From contig CM050666.1 of NCBI GenBank assembly GCA_027574665.1, positions 4,030,001-4,094,000 of the forward strand: a DNA stretch of 64,000 bases. The letters are read 5' to 3'. Under the pieces are notes generated by a model. It was not told the DNA's origin, ran no database searches, and was given only the letters and a program-made list of their open reading frames with translations. Positions 25,131-36,371 of the stretch are shown here, in pieces (the first letter of the stretch is position 1; every line of letters begins with the position of its first letter). The stretch comes from Rhynochetos jubatus (Eukaryota; Chordata; Aves; Eurypygiformes; Rhynochetidae). Both the position numbers and the translations under genes were made by a program.

Positions 25131-25249
25131 GAAGACTCAAGGGCTGTCTCTGCCTGGAGTAGGATAGAGATGGGACTGACAGGATATATATGAGGCTGAC
25201 TAATGGAGGAAGGCTGTATTTTTCATACTTAGGCAATGGTTACAAGTGC

Positions 25250-25345
25250 TAGTGATAAATGGTGAATTAATGCTTATTAGATATGCTGAACGCTTTAGAG
25301 CTGCAGCTGAAATCCTGGGAATGTAGATACTATCAATTGATGGAT
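25250..25345. promoter_or_regulatory. Candidate conserved non-coding element (weak)
   Basis: GGTGAATTAATGCTTATTAG and CTATCAATTGATGGATTAGG give several homeodomain or PBX/MEIS-type cores (TTGATGGA) in under 100 bp. It is adjacent to the preceding candidate and may be part of the same block. Confidence 0.35.
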
Positions 25346-28292
25346 TAGGTATAATCTCATAACAAGCGCTGTATGGCTAGACTGCTTGAAATGCAACATT
25401 TGGAATAGATTTCGTTGCTTGTTTGCCCTGCTGTGCATTCAGATACACCAAAGGCATCAGAACAACGGACCAAGCCTGCACTGGCAGCAGCTATGGGTAG
25501 AGGTTCTGGCTTTCTCCATGCACCAAAGTCCAGCCTCAGGTAGGAAGTTTATATGTAGCTCTAGAACTAGGATTATGACAGTGTAGAGTGAACACTAAGC
25601 CTGGTATGCTTCAGGTACTGTGACATTGTGTCATCTTGATGCTTGTGATGCTTAGGCCAAACATTTAGCCATAAAATATCATACCTTTTAGCACATTTAT
25701 TCCTTATCATCCTGTAATCTACTATGTTTACCTCAATTTTCCTCTACTGACAGTGGCAAGAACATATTACTCTCTTCATATTGTTTTAATATATTAATAT
25801 TTTACTTATAAGGTACCTGCAGCATTCTGGGAACATATGGAGATCTACTGAGCAATAATGACTTGTGCCATACAGTGTCTCACTCAGTTGTAATTAGGGT
25901 TTGCTCCCTGGACTGATGTGTCCTCTTTGCCACTTTCACCAAGTCAGACAAACATGTTTCTTGGAAGGTCAGCGTAACCTGTAGGAAATTCCTTCTGTCT
26001 CTGAGCTGGCTCATTCATCACTAGTCATAACCATTCTGGAATGTGAACTTGTAGTCTGTTATCTGGTTACTGCTAGTGATGATGCCTGGAGACGACAGCT
26101 TGGTTTTCAAAAGCTAGGTTGACCCTGAGGGGCGAGGAAAACTTGTTTTGACAGAGCAAACATGACACGGAAGCAGTGCAAGTGCCAGTATGTGCAGGAA
26201 CAAGGTGTTATTTTTGCAAGGTGGATGTTCCCCGGCCCCCGCCCCCAACTGTGGAAAACACAGCAATGTATGGGAAACAAAACATTCTGTGTGTTTTTCC
26301 TTCCTCAAAAAAACAAGTAAAGCAGAAAGGCTACCTGTGTGTATTTTCACTGAGGGAAAAAAGAATGAAACAGGTTCATCTGAGAAGAGCACCAGGTTTG
26401 TCCTCTCATTCCTCTGTCCTGGAACAGCAGTAGGCCAGGTGAATGGTGCAATGGTCAGTGAGTTATTGGTCCTGAGACTGCTGTGATGCTTTGCCCTTTT
26501 ACTCTCTTCCCCTTCCCCACTTGTCCATTCAGGCTATGATCTCCATGCATTGTCTAGCTTCTGTCCTGGTTGCCACTTCTTACACTGCAGTCCTGTAAAA
26601 AATGACAACAATCTCAACTCTTGACCCTGGTGCGATTATTGTTCCTACATGTTCTGCTTCCCTCAAAGACAGAGCAAAACAGATGACTCTGTATATTTTA
26701 AGATGTCAGGCTGACACTGTGGCATTAATATAATTTAAGCCAAACACTGCCAGTTAATTCACTTTGCTTTCTATTGTCTTAATGTCTTGTGTTCCTTGTT
26801 TGTTGTGCTCAGTCATGTGGTTCCACAACACCCTTGATCCTGCTAAGTCAGGGTTTCCAAATGTTCCAAACAGCAAGATGCTTCTTCCTTCCCTTGTGCA
26901 TGGCCTATGCTGTGTCTGGGAGCTGTGACTGCCACTGAGTGTGTCACAAAGAAGAAAATTGCTCTCCTGCTAGAGCCACAGTACGATAGGGTTCTTTGAG
27001 AAGAGTGCTTCTCTGTGGGAACCAGGATTGGCACTGAACTGTGAAGGAAGAAGCAAAATGCTGAGGAAAAGCACCCCACAGGTAAGAATAATGTTTATAA
27101 AAACCAAGAGTGGGATTTGCTTCTGGGGAGTAACCTCTTTGGGTTTTTTCTTAATAACATCTGCTGGTTTTAAAGTGTCTGATTCTGTGTGCCGCTAGCA
27201 CACTCGACGGACCTACCTGGTGTTTTAAAATGTGAGTAATACAGAAGATCTTGAGCTGTTTTAGCAGCAGCTTAGGTCTTACAGGAATCTGTGTTTAAAG
27301 GTAGAACCTGAAAACATTTAGATAAGAAGACAAGTGATGCACAGATAGAACCCCTTTCGTAGTCCCTCTGAAGTACTATAGAAGTCTGAGGACATCTTTC
27401 GTGATTTCAGTGTGAAGTTGAAAAACACTTGCTGAAGACTTAACAACATGCTGTGATTGTGATAAGTTAAGTTGGTTTATGTTTTAATACTGACAACTCT
27501 CTTCCTTTTCATGCTAGAACCAATAATGACCTCAAAGTGGTGTCAAGGGGAGAAGCTGCATCTTTTTGTGATTGGTGGGAGAGAAGCAGTGGGAAAGTAC
27601 AGCCATGGGCAGTCCCATGCAGGATGCTCCTCTGAGTAACTCCGCAGTGTCCTTCAAGGTTAATTCCACTGCACAGCTGCACTGCTTGGGGCGATAAGGA
27701 TGCATTAAATGAAAAGGGATTTCCCTCTTGGGGAATCAAATTAGAGCGGTCCAAATCAGGCCAGTTCTTTTATCTCTTTCTCGCCCCAGCAGGAAGTTTA
27801 GACACAAGCCCCCAAAGGTCCTTTTCTGGTCAGAAACATCTGCAAGGCACTGAACTGGAAGGGGTGTGGGGATAGTGCTAATTGCCTTACTGTTAACAGT
27901 TGAGAAGATAGAAACCAAGTAGCCGTGTCCTGTGAGAATGATGAGGGGACTAAACACACAGACACTAGAGATTGCTGAGAGCCATGGATTAATCCCGGGC
28001 ATGACTGGCAGAATCGTTCCTGGGGAAGAGAGCGGCCAACAGCAGAATTGTCACTGCAGTAGTGCATTCTCTAGCAGATCGGAGGCCCTGAATCTTTGAC
28101 CTCTATGAAAAGACCACAAACCAAGGAAGGAAGGAGTACAGCTGAAACAAAACATATCTGTCTTGTAAAGTTTACTGTCTGAGCATGGGTCAGACATGAT
28201 GTGTTCAAGAGAGTTCTTTGATTCAGTTATTCCTTAGAGAAGGAACAAAAATAACTCCCTCGGAAGCTGAAAACGCAGTGGCTGGCTAGTTA
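25346..28292. other. Non-coding stretch
   Basis: A small enhancer-like patch at about 26690-26790 (GGCATTAATATAATTTAAGC) and a strong donor-like CCACAG|GTAAGA near 27080 stand out. The latter is preceded by only a weak acceptor. Nothing else is supported. Confidence 0.5.
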
Positions 28293-28380
28293 GGGTGGGA
28301 TTTTCAGCACAGACCTAATTCGTGATAAAAATGAATGACTCTTGATTTGTAATTCGAGTGAAAGGAGTTGGCAGTCTCAG
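28293..28380. repeat. Possible ancient palindromic repeat remnant
   Basis: GGTGGGATTTTCAGCACAGA followed by CCTAATTC resembles one end of an old palindromic amniote element whose consensus opens GGTGGGATTTTCAAA. The other arm is not clear, so this is at best a fragment. Confidence 0.4.
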
Positions 28381-29052
28381 TCCAGTCCTAATTGGACCAG
28401 AATTCACAGCATTAGAAAATCAGCAGTGACCTTGCTACTGTTGTCAGTGGAGTTGTAACAGCTGATGGGGAATGAACTCCCCTGATGCAAAACTGAACTG
28501 CTTCTACTCTGTAAGTCAGGCTCGCCTTCCAGAAGTCGTCCCTTCCCATCATACAGACAAAGCGGCTGTGCAGCATTCCTCATACTGGCACGTCAGTTCT
28601 TTATGTATGTTTGCTGGCATCAAGACCTGTAAGACTTTGTTCTTTTCCCTGTAGCAGACCAATGAAACTCTCCAGGGAGTAGCTATATTCACCACTAAAT
28701 CCTGCAGAACTGTCTGGTAGCTGATGTAGCAGAACCTCCCTCCAGTAAGTGGCATAGAAAGTAGCAGTGATGAGGTGCCTCTCGTTTTTTCTCTGTGTGG
28801 GCTAAACCCACCTTTTAAAACTGGTTCTGCTGAAGGTCACTTGGGTATGGCCAGTGCTATAGAAACCTCTAATGCTTTTTGCAACAGTAATGCCTTCATT
28901 GCCTATGCAGCTAAGTTGCAATCAGTAGAAATCCAGATGTTTGTCTGAAAGGGGGACAGTGTCAGAGCATTATTTACCTTACAGCTCACACCAGAGATGC
29001 TAGCAACAGCAGCACGTTTATCACACTCTTGGCATTAATCCCATGAAAACAA

Positions 29053-29110
29053 TGGACCAAATTCATCACTGATAAAACTCCATTGTTTTAGTGGAGTTAC
29101 ACAAGAAGAG
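29053..29110. repeat. Ancient palindromic repeat remnant with 7-bp arms
   Basis: GGACCAAATTCATCACTGAT precedes an exact inverted pair AACTCCA (29076-29082) and TGGAGTT (29092-29098), then ACACAAG. The order matches a known class of reptile and bird palindromic repeats that begin GGGCCAAATTC and centre on CTCCATTGA...TGGAGTTAC. Confidence 0.55.
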
Positions 29111-29746
29111 ACATTGCCTGGTAGAAAGATGGTGTTGCCCCTCTTATTGGAAAGGGTGGAAAAAGATTATGTCCTCTTTGATATCAACACAAATGGCCTT
29201 CTAATCTCAGCTGGCACATGTAAACAATTATCAGATTTTCAAAACCAATACGTACCAAACAAGACAATAATCGTAAGGTTACCAAGTGACAGCCTTAGAT
29301 AATTTCCACAGTCTTTTGTTGTCATCTTTTTTTGGCCAGAATTCCTTTGGTCTCATTGATGTTGCTCTCTGTGCATCCCATCATTTATTCTGTTCGACAG
29401 CCAGCGTCATATACTGAGAAATCCAGCAAAAAAAGGCAGAGGTCAGACTTGTGACATCTTTTGAGCTATGTATGTTTATGTAACCCAGCAGGGTTCGTTT
29501 CCATCAAAGATGGAAATAGCATGTATTGCTGCTGCTGTGAGTTACGGTGGGAGCATGGTTGAAAGGGTTGGAAAGAACTGCTAGGGAGGCAGCGCTCTGC
29601 TGTGTCTGCAGCTCTCGTACTGTACTTCTGACGAGGGCCTGTTCTATTTCTGTATTGCTTGTTAGAAGCATATCTGCTAAATAAATGATGGTGGAAAGGA
29701 AGAGTGGAAACCTGTAGGAACTGAGTGTGATGACGCTAATACTCAC
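29111..29746. other. Non-coding stretch, nothing identified
   Basis: A 62-codon plus-strand frame at its start overlaps the tail of the palindromic repeat remnant and has no features. No repeats are recognised. Confidence 0.55.
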
Positions 29747-29780
29747 CAGTGAGTCAGTCTGTATGGTGGCTCTTCCATGG
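29747..29780 (-). other. Candidate 34-nt microexon with ATG, minus strand
   Basis: On the minus strand a very strong acceptor (CCCCCTTTCCCTCTGTTGCTGCAG, given here as CCCCCTTTCCC then TCTGTTGCTGCAG) is followed by a 34-nt segment and a strong donor ACTG|GTGAGT. The segment opens with CCATGG, an ATG in a good initiation context that would encode MEEPPYRLTH before the donor. The donor is phase 2 relative to that ATG. No partner exon is identified. A fortuitous pairing of good splice signals remains possible. Confidence 0.25.
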
Positions 29781-30210
29781 CTGCAGCAACAGAGGGAAAG
29801 GGGGAAAAGCAGTGAGAGCATGTTGGGCATATGCTGGAAAACTCATGGAGCTGCAGGACCTTGTATGCGTGTGGAAGAATTTTAAAAGCCTGTTCCTGCT
29901 CTTCTCCTCTGGCTTGGCAACTGTTTGATGCGCAGCTGTGGCAGAGGGACCTCAGTCTTGGCTTCCAGCTGAGAGCAAATTGTCCTTTTCTTCACCTGGG
30001 TCCCTGGTTAGTTTTTCCGAGCAAAGCATAACCTCAGTTCTGCCCATGGAAGCTGGTGCCTGTCCCTCGAGAAAGTCTGGCTAAGGTGGAGTTGTGCTGC
30101 GGGCAGCAGAGTAACAGTTCTCCTTTTCTTGACTTTCCATTGTTGGAACATTCTGGCCTGTTCTGTGCCTTTCTGGAAGAGTTACTCACAAAGATGAGTA
30201 ACTGGACCGT
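29781..30210. other. Non-coding stretch, nothing identified
   Basis: It holds the polypyrimidine tract (minus strand) of the adjacent microexon candidate. No gene or repeat is otherwise visible. Confidence 0.5.
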
Positions 30211-30268
30211 GATGTGCAGGAGGTTTCTGGACTGATGTGCAGTTTTCTGGACTGCAATGTGCAAGAGG
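30211..30268. repeat. Imperfect short tandem repeat
   Basis: GATGTGCAGGAGGTTTCTGG and ACT (30211-30233) are followed by GATGTGCAGTTTTCTGGACT (30234-30253) and a third partial copy, GCAATGTGCAAGAGG (30254-30268). Unit length varies between 20 and 23 bp. Confidence 0.7.
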
Positions 30269-32266
30269 TCAGATTAACTGAGCTGGTTGTTCCCCTGATT
30301 TCCTAAATTATGGTCTGGTAATAACTAGGTAGTTATTCCCTGCTTCTGATTTGACTAAAACCAGTGAGGTGATGCCTCAACTTAACCCTGGCTTCCATGC
30401 ACATGCTACGGCACTTTTGATTAAATATGTGTGCTGGAAACAAAGATGAAGCATTTAAGAAAGTGTTAGGAAGGTATTTTGTGAATGCTTGTAATGTGCT
30501 TTGAGACCTGTGCATAGGAGCTGCCAGATTCATTCAACACACCAAAAGCCCCAGTTAGTAACTCTAAAACATAGATACTTTTAATATTAACCTTGTACTA
30601 CTGATTTCTTATCAACAGTAACAAAGGCATGCTACCATTGTGGAAAACACAAAATGCCAGCAGAAGTGGACACAAACTCATAATTCATCTCCTGGACTTT
30701 GCTGTTCCTTCTCATGGCCCTAAGTGGGAGAGGAAGATGGAGATTAAAGACAAGCATTCACAGGTATCTGAAATACTGCTCCTTTAGTTAGTTAGCTACT
30801 TAAGGTTTGCTGTCAGCACTCCTGATGTAGTCAGACTCCAGCAAATGAGGTAATGGTGTCTGTGTGAAGGCCATTCAGAACATGTTCACTCTACCAGAAC
30901 CTCCCTTGCAGACAGTAAATCACTGCTGCGAACAGGTTGAAGACAGCGTGGTTAGATAACAGTCCTTTGCGTTCGATGGTAACTATCAGCCCCTACCACG
31001 GTGAAGTCTGGCTGCTGAGTAAACATTCAGGGGAACATTTTTCTTGTCCCACACAGCTTGCAGTCCCAATAGACCAGAGGTAAAGTGGGAGTCTGAAGAA
31101 AAACAGAAGCTGAGCTGCTCAGCCAACTGTGCTCGTAAAGTATGCGGTGGAGCTTGGGCCTGAATGCAGGTTACCTGACTTCCAGTCGAGTGTCTGGATG
31201 CATGGGAACAGTATTGCTCTTACAGAGTATTTCTTCGTTGTGGCAGACATGGGGAACCCAGGGTGCAGCTCCGGTTTAAGGTCACACGGGTAAATAGATG
31301 CAATTGCCTTGTGTGAGTATAAAAGGTGAATCTATCAGGAGAAAGGCTTAAAATGAGACAGCTTTGATGTGAACGTAGATGACCAGGAAAGCAGAAAGGG
31401 CTCATTTCACGTAAGAACAACTCCACACTCGTCACTGGTATTAGCTGGGCTGTTTCCACAACATTTTATCTGTCCTGAAGGCCCTATTGCTTTTTTTTTC
31501 CACCAACCTTGTTCGTTCCAAAGTGATTCTGAAAACTATAAAAAATTTCTTTGTTGTGCCACTATTTTTCTGAGCACACGCAGTGGTCAGAAAGCTGAGT
31601 AGGACAGCCTCAGCATCTTAGCCAGTTAACGCAGCCATAGCTCCTTTCCTGCGACTGGAATTAAGAATCCAGACAATGTGTTTAAGATTTATGCTTTCCA
31701 TCGGGTTTTATGCTGTTGATCGTTGTGCTTCGCGCAACATATTGCATCCTGTTATGAGCTCTGTCGGAAGAAGAGAAAATAAAGCCATTGTCTCCTGGAA
31801 ACCCCTGCCTATGCGTCAGCCTTCAGTGGAAGACATGAATGTGTAAATATTCCAGAATGTGATGTGTGGCTGGAGGCTATTGAGGTTGGGTTTGGGGAAA
31901 GGAGAATGGATTTAGGGTGTGTCGGTGAGGGAAAGAGAAGATGTAATAAAGAAGTCGGACGTTAGTCACAAGAACAGGCTTTGGCCTGTAGGTGAAGAAA
32001 GATTGTGAACAGACATGGGATGGTTCTTTCCCAGAAATCATGACCCCTGGAGTCTCTTCTGCAGCAGGACTATTCAGAGAGTGATTTTGTGAGGTCAGAG
32101 ATTGATTCCACGTTTTTGTCTGTCTTTGAAAAGTTAAATGGGCAACAAAATGTACAGAGGGGCTGCATTCACCCCCGTAATTACAATGGATGGGTTGTTT
32201 GCTCACTGTATGCATCAAGGTGGATTTTGGCCTTGCTGTCTTCCTCCTCATGGTGAGATACGCAGA
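30269..32266. other. Non-coding stretch upstream of the CR1
   Basis: Short frames of up to 124 codons have no domain. No splice pair or recognised repeat is seen. Confidence 0.55.
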
Positions 32267-32556
32267 CTGACGTTCCTGCGATAGAACACGAGGAAATGGA
32301 ATGAAACTGCATCAGGGGAAGTTCAGGCTGGATGTGAGGAAAAGCTTTTTCACTTGGGTGGTGGTCAGTCACTGGAATAGGTTCCACAGGGAAGTGGTCA
32401 CGGCACCAAGCGTGTCAGAGTTCAAGGAGTGTCTGGACAACATTCTTAGTCATATGATTTAGTTTTAGGTAGTCCTGCAAGGAGCAGGGTGTTGGATTCC
32501 ACCATCCTTATGAGTCCCTTCCAACTTGAGATATTCTACAATTCTCTGATTCTGTG
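32267..32556 (+). mobile_element. CR1 LINE, 5'-truncated 3' end
   Basis: This shows the characteristic CR1 3' region in order: TTCAGGCTGGATGTGAGGAA, then GGTGGTCAGTCACTGGAATA, GGTTCCACAGGGAAGTGGTC, TCAGAGTTCAAGGAGTGTCT, GTTGGATTCCACCATCC, CCCTTCCAACTTGAGATATT, and a terminal CTACAATTCTCTGATTCTGTG with the degenerate ATTCTRTGA-type repeats. CR1 is the main avian non-LTR retrotransposon; copies are nearly always 5'-truncated, as here, and carry no target-site duplication I can define. No reverse-transcriptase coding sequence remains. Subfamily is not assigned. The 5' boundary is approximate. Confidence 0.93.
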
Positions 32557-32774
32557 CTAAGAATGGCATCTTCAGTTAAACTCCACCCTTTGAACGCCCA
32601 TGGCAGGCAGAGATGCACGCTTAGAAGATATATCCAGAATAAATTCAAAGCAAGTTTATTGTAGGTGAGCTTCATGTAATAACGGATTTGTTGAAGTAAA
32701 TATTTTTTGCCTTGGTGTCATGCAGTTTGTTTATGTGAAAGGAACACTGAACGGGAAGTAAAATGAGCTTTTTC

Positions 32775-32850
32775 TTCTTGGTTTTACCACTGACTTGCTG
32801 TGTGTGACAACAGGCAAGACACCTTCTGACTTTTCTCTAGCTAATGACTG
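32775..32850 (+). repeat. MIR-like SINE fragment
   Basis: GGTTTTACCACTGACTTGCT, then GTGTGTGACAACAGGCAAGA and CACCTTCTGAC follow the MIR core order (CCACTTACTAGCTGTGTGACC...GGCAAGT). The ends are not defined. Confidence 0.6.
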
Positions 32851-34070
32851 CTGAAGTCATAAATCTCATAGGGACTTCTCTACCTCTGAGTTAGTGTCCC
32901 GAGCACTACTGAAGTATAAACCTGAACTAATTGAGGTAACGCTGTTCTTTCTCTGTGCTGAACTGTAAACAATACTATGTCATTTTTAATGGCAATTTGG
33001 TCATGATTTGGAATTTTGGAATACAGTATTTTCTTTTGGCTAAGAATGCAAAATCCCAATGTTTTACAACATCTGCTGCTGTCATCCCTAACATTGTCTC
33101 ATTGACCACCAGTATGTTTACAGGACTGTTTGGTAGAGTCTCTCAGAGTCCCAGTGGACCACTTTGCATGGCCTCGTTCCCACTGGTGTTCTGGAAAGCA
33201 CAGTTGAGGAAGCTTTGAGTGCAGAAGTTCTGAATCGCTGGATGTATGCCTGTTGGTAGGCAGCACTTCGTTCCCTTTCTCTCAAGGATAGAAGATAAAA
33301 ACTGCCCAGATTCTCCTCATCTGGGCTTCTGTTGTCCAGGTGATGAAGGTGAGGCCAGTGATCTGCCCATCCCTTGCCACCATGGAGTTTTTTCTATATA
33401 TCTCAGGCTTTGTCATTATGGGATGGGCCACTGGGTTTGTATGGGAGATAGGGCAAGTGAGGGGATAGATGCTTCCCGCTGTACAGTGCTCTCCAACAAA
33501 GGCACAGAATTTTACCTGAAGAGTGTATGCACTTAGAAACGCATTGTTCTAAGTAGAGCTGAGGGAAGTTGGAGATTGGAAACATTAAAATACCACAGCG
33601 AAGGCCGCTCTTGCAGTATTTATGATCAGAGTGAAAGCAGAATGTACCAGAAAGCTTCTGTTGGTGTCTCTTAACTCTTCTCATGAGGTTTCCCATCCTT
33701 CATCCTCGAGAGCCTGGGATAATTTGGATAGACTTCAACTACACACCCAAACTTTGTGTGATTATCTGAACTGAACATCTGACCCCTTTTGAGGTTTGGA
33801 CATCTTGGGGCAAATGGAATCTAACAGAGATAAAATCAGATTTATTTTTCATGTCTGAACTTCAAAAGTCCCTATTTGGGTTAATGAAGCGGTGGCATGC
33901 TTGTGAGTTTTTCTGTGCCTCTACCTCTTAGCATGGCCAAATGTCTTGCTAAGAATAGTGCTCATTGCCAATGTGCTGCCCATTATTTCTTCACAGATCC
34001 ATCACTAAATAACCCTGTTTTCTGTTCAGATAGAAATGTTATTGTTTGTATATCCTTGGTGGCTTATGGG
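32851..34070. other. Non-coding stretch between SINE fragment and LTR
   Basis: Frames of up to 97 codons occur on both strands with no domain. Nothing else is identified. Confidence 0.55.
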
Positions 34071-35024
34071 TGTCATGGTTTAGGCCCAGACAGCAACTGC
34101 GCACCACTCAGCCGCTTGCTCACTCCCCCCGGTGGGATGGGGAGGAGAAAATATAATGAACAGTTCATGGGTTGAGACAGGACAGGGAGGGATCACTGAC
34201 CCATTATGGTCACGGGCAAAACAGACTTGACTTGGGAAAGAAAAAATCAATTTAATTTGTTAATCAAATCAGAGTATGATAAGGAGAGATAAAATCAGAT
34301 CTTAAAAAACTCCCCCCCCCCCCCACCCCCCACCCCTTCTTCCTGGGCTCAGCTTTGCTCCCCATTTCTCTCCCTCCTCCCCCCCCAGCAGCATAGAGGG
34401 ACAGGGAATAGGGGTTGTGGTCTGTCCATCACATGGTGTCTCTGCTGCTCCTTCCTCCTCAGGGGAGGATCCTCACACTGGAGACAGTTTCCCACTGGAG
34501 ACAGTCCTCCACCAGCTCCTCCAACATGAGACCTTCCTGCAGGCTGCAGTGCTTCCCAAACTGCTCTAAAACGAATCTCTCCCATGGGGTGCCATCCTTC
34601 AGGAGCAGCTGCTCTAGCCTGGACCCCCCCAGGGTCACAGGCTCTTTGGATACGGCCCCTGCTCTGGTGTGGAGTCCTCCCCGGGCTGTTGGTGGGGTGT
34701 CTCTGCCCTCCATGACCCTCCATGACTGCAGGGCACAGCTGGCCTCACCATGGACTGCTCCACAGGCTGCAGGGCATCTCTGCTCTGGGCACCTCCTACT
34801 CCTCTCTGCACTGACCTGGGTGTTGGCTGTGTTGTCCCTCTCACATCCCACTCCTCCCTGTGCTGCAGGTTCTCCAGCAGTTTCCCCTGCCCCCTTTAAC
34901 TGCGTTATCCCAGAGGTGCTGCCACCGTCGCTGATGTAGGTCTGACTTGGAGCTGGGGAAGCTTCTAGTAGCCACCCCTTTAGCTCCCTGCCCTGCTACC
35001 AAGCCCCCCCAGCACAGGGGAACA
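34071..35024 (-). mobile_element. Avian endogenous retrovirus LTR (solo)
   Basis: The segment opens TGTCATGGTTTAGGCCCAGA and ends near GGGGAACA, giving the TG...CA ends of an LTR. Internal blocks match a family I know from many bird genomes: GGGCAAAACAGACTTGACTT, then a TTTAATTTGTTAATC tract, a C-rich run, CCTCCTCAGGGGAGGATCCT, repeated CTGCAG and CTGCTC-type modules, and GCTGATG near the end. In that family the degenerate poly-A signal lies on the minus strand (here CAAATTAAATTG in place of AATAAATTAAATT), so transcription would run leftward. No gag, pol or env adjoins it, hence a solo LTR. Flanking TATGGG and GTGTTA do not match, so no target duplication is seen; the right end may be misplaced by several bases. 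Open frames of up to 174 codons inside reflect composition only. Confidence 0.85.
34312..34338. repeat. C-rich homopolymer tract within the LTR
   Basis: A long C run broken by two A residues is followed by CCCC. The complementary strand could form a G-quadruplex. Length is likely to vary between individuals and to be error-prone in assembly. Confidence 0.85.
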
Positions 35025-35139
35025 GTGTTAGCCCATGGCCGTGTTTGCAGACTAGTGATGCAGGCTTTGTTTTCAGTTCCCTGTCCGTTTGTACTTGTGG
35101 TGTGAAGTTTATTACCTCTCACAAGAAAAGCGGTTCCTC

Positions 35140-35560
35140 AGCTGCTTTAAAAGATTTATCATTCCAAAGGCCTCAATTAAGCTATGAGAAATTATACTAG
35201 CTGAGAATTAGATACTCAGTGGGGTTTTTTTATTCCCTAATTTAAACTGAATAAGTGAAACAGTTAAAGGAGAGTGATGAATGACCATTAGTGAGTACTG
35301 AGAAATTGCTGTTATGATTCTTTCACATCCTTTGTTTTGCATGCCAAAGGTCCTAAAACTTTTCTGGATATTCTTATAAACCATCTCAATATTTGCGAAA
35401 TGTAATTGCTTCTTGAATTACACCAAAACAAACTCACTGGGATTGATGGGCCTTTGAGCTACAAATTGCGTAGCTATTTATGCCAGAGCGAAGTGGAGGT
35501 GAAATCAGACCTTCTTGATCTGGCAACATTTTTGCCTCCACTTTGAACTGATTTTATTGG
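35140..35560. promoter_or_regulatory. AT-rich complex stretch, weak enhancer-like candidate
   Basis: It contains AAGATTTATCATTCCAAAGG, GAAATTATACTAGCTGAG and many short AT motifs without simple repeats. Inside it an exact 9-bp inverted pair AAGTGGAGG (35491-35499) and CCTCCACTT (35535-35543) may be the remnant of an old palindromic repeat. Confidence 0.3.
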
Positions 35561-35765
35561 AGGGAAATGACCAGAGGAGATACTGTATGTTATATATGAT
35601 TCAGTGAACCCTCGCCTCCGCCTGGGTCTGCTTTTGTAGTAATGCAAACACTTCCGAAGTCTGTGTGCTCTGAGAGAAGCTAAGCAGATGTGGAGAAAAA
35701 AGAAACCGCTCTGTCTGAGGCATATTTTCTGCTTGCTTACACCATTGTAACTCCCCTGAACCCCA

Positions 35766-35935
35766 CGGAGCTATTCCGGAGTACAGGGGGTGTGAGATCA
35801 GCATCCTTTCCGCGGGTTCAGGCGTTGCAGATCCCCTCCCCACTGAAAGCGAGCTGTATAAACACATCGCGGGCAGGACACGTGGCGGAGGGGAGGCGGA
35901 GGCAGCGACCAGACCAGACCGACAGACAGACAGGG
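35766..35935 (+). promoter_or_regulatory. Promoter-like cluster: CpG-enriched, TATA box, E-box
   Basis: Thirteen CpG dinucleotides fall within 156 bp (35766-35921), far above the surrounding density. A TATA box TATAAAC lies at 35857-35863 and a perfect CACGTG E-box at 35879-35884. Just downstream are GGCGGAGGGGAGGCGGAGGC (GC-box-like) and a GACCAGACC/GACAGACAG micro-repeat. A TATA box usually sets a start about 25-30 bp downstream, here near 35885-35892 on the plus strand. No protein-coding frame follows immediately, so it could drive a non-coding RNA, a 5' UTR exon, or nothing. Confidence 0.4.
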
Positions 35936-35989
35936 GTCCATAGACAGCCAGACAACAATTATAAATAGCACCCTTTTGAGGTCTGTTTG

Positions 35990-36240
35990 ATGTGTTGCCC
36001 AAGGCCAGGTGGAAAATCTTTCCGTTGCTGCCTCTTCAACTAATCGCTTTCCCCTCATTTTTCAATAAAGATTCCAAGTTTGGTCACTTCTTTGGCACAT
36101 TTGTTTCCCATTAGAATACTTTGTGCTATTTCACTGTGTTATGCTAGATAATTGCTCTAATAACAAACCAAGGAAAAGCTTTTGAACATTTTAGGAAGTA
36201 ATTTTTTCCCTTACAAAAATTCAGCAAACGCTGACAGAGA
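35990..36240. promoter_or_regulatory. Candidate conserved non-coding element
   Basis: Complex AT-leaning sequence right after the promoter-like cluster, with TTTCAATAAAGATTCC, TTGGCACATTTG (NFI half-site TTGGC), GATAATTGCTCTAATAAC and AAACCAAGG. There are no repeats and no frame of note. Confidence 0.4.
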
Positions 36241-36371
36241 TCTGGGGAATAGCTAAGGAAAGTCAAAGAGAGGGAGTGAGAGAAGGGGAAAAAGGACTGT
36301 ATTGACTTTTATGGATGGTATTTCTGCACTTACATGTAAACCACATGCCAAAAATTTAATTGCAATCCAAC

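Noticed and set aside
34415-34939. 174-codon frame that might be taken for a novel gene
   Set aside because: Lies wholly inside the ERV LTR, on the strand opposite to the inferred LTR transcription. The GC-rich repeated modules of the LTR lack stops.
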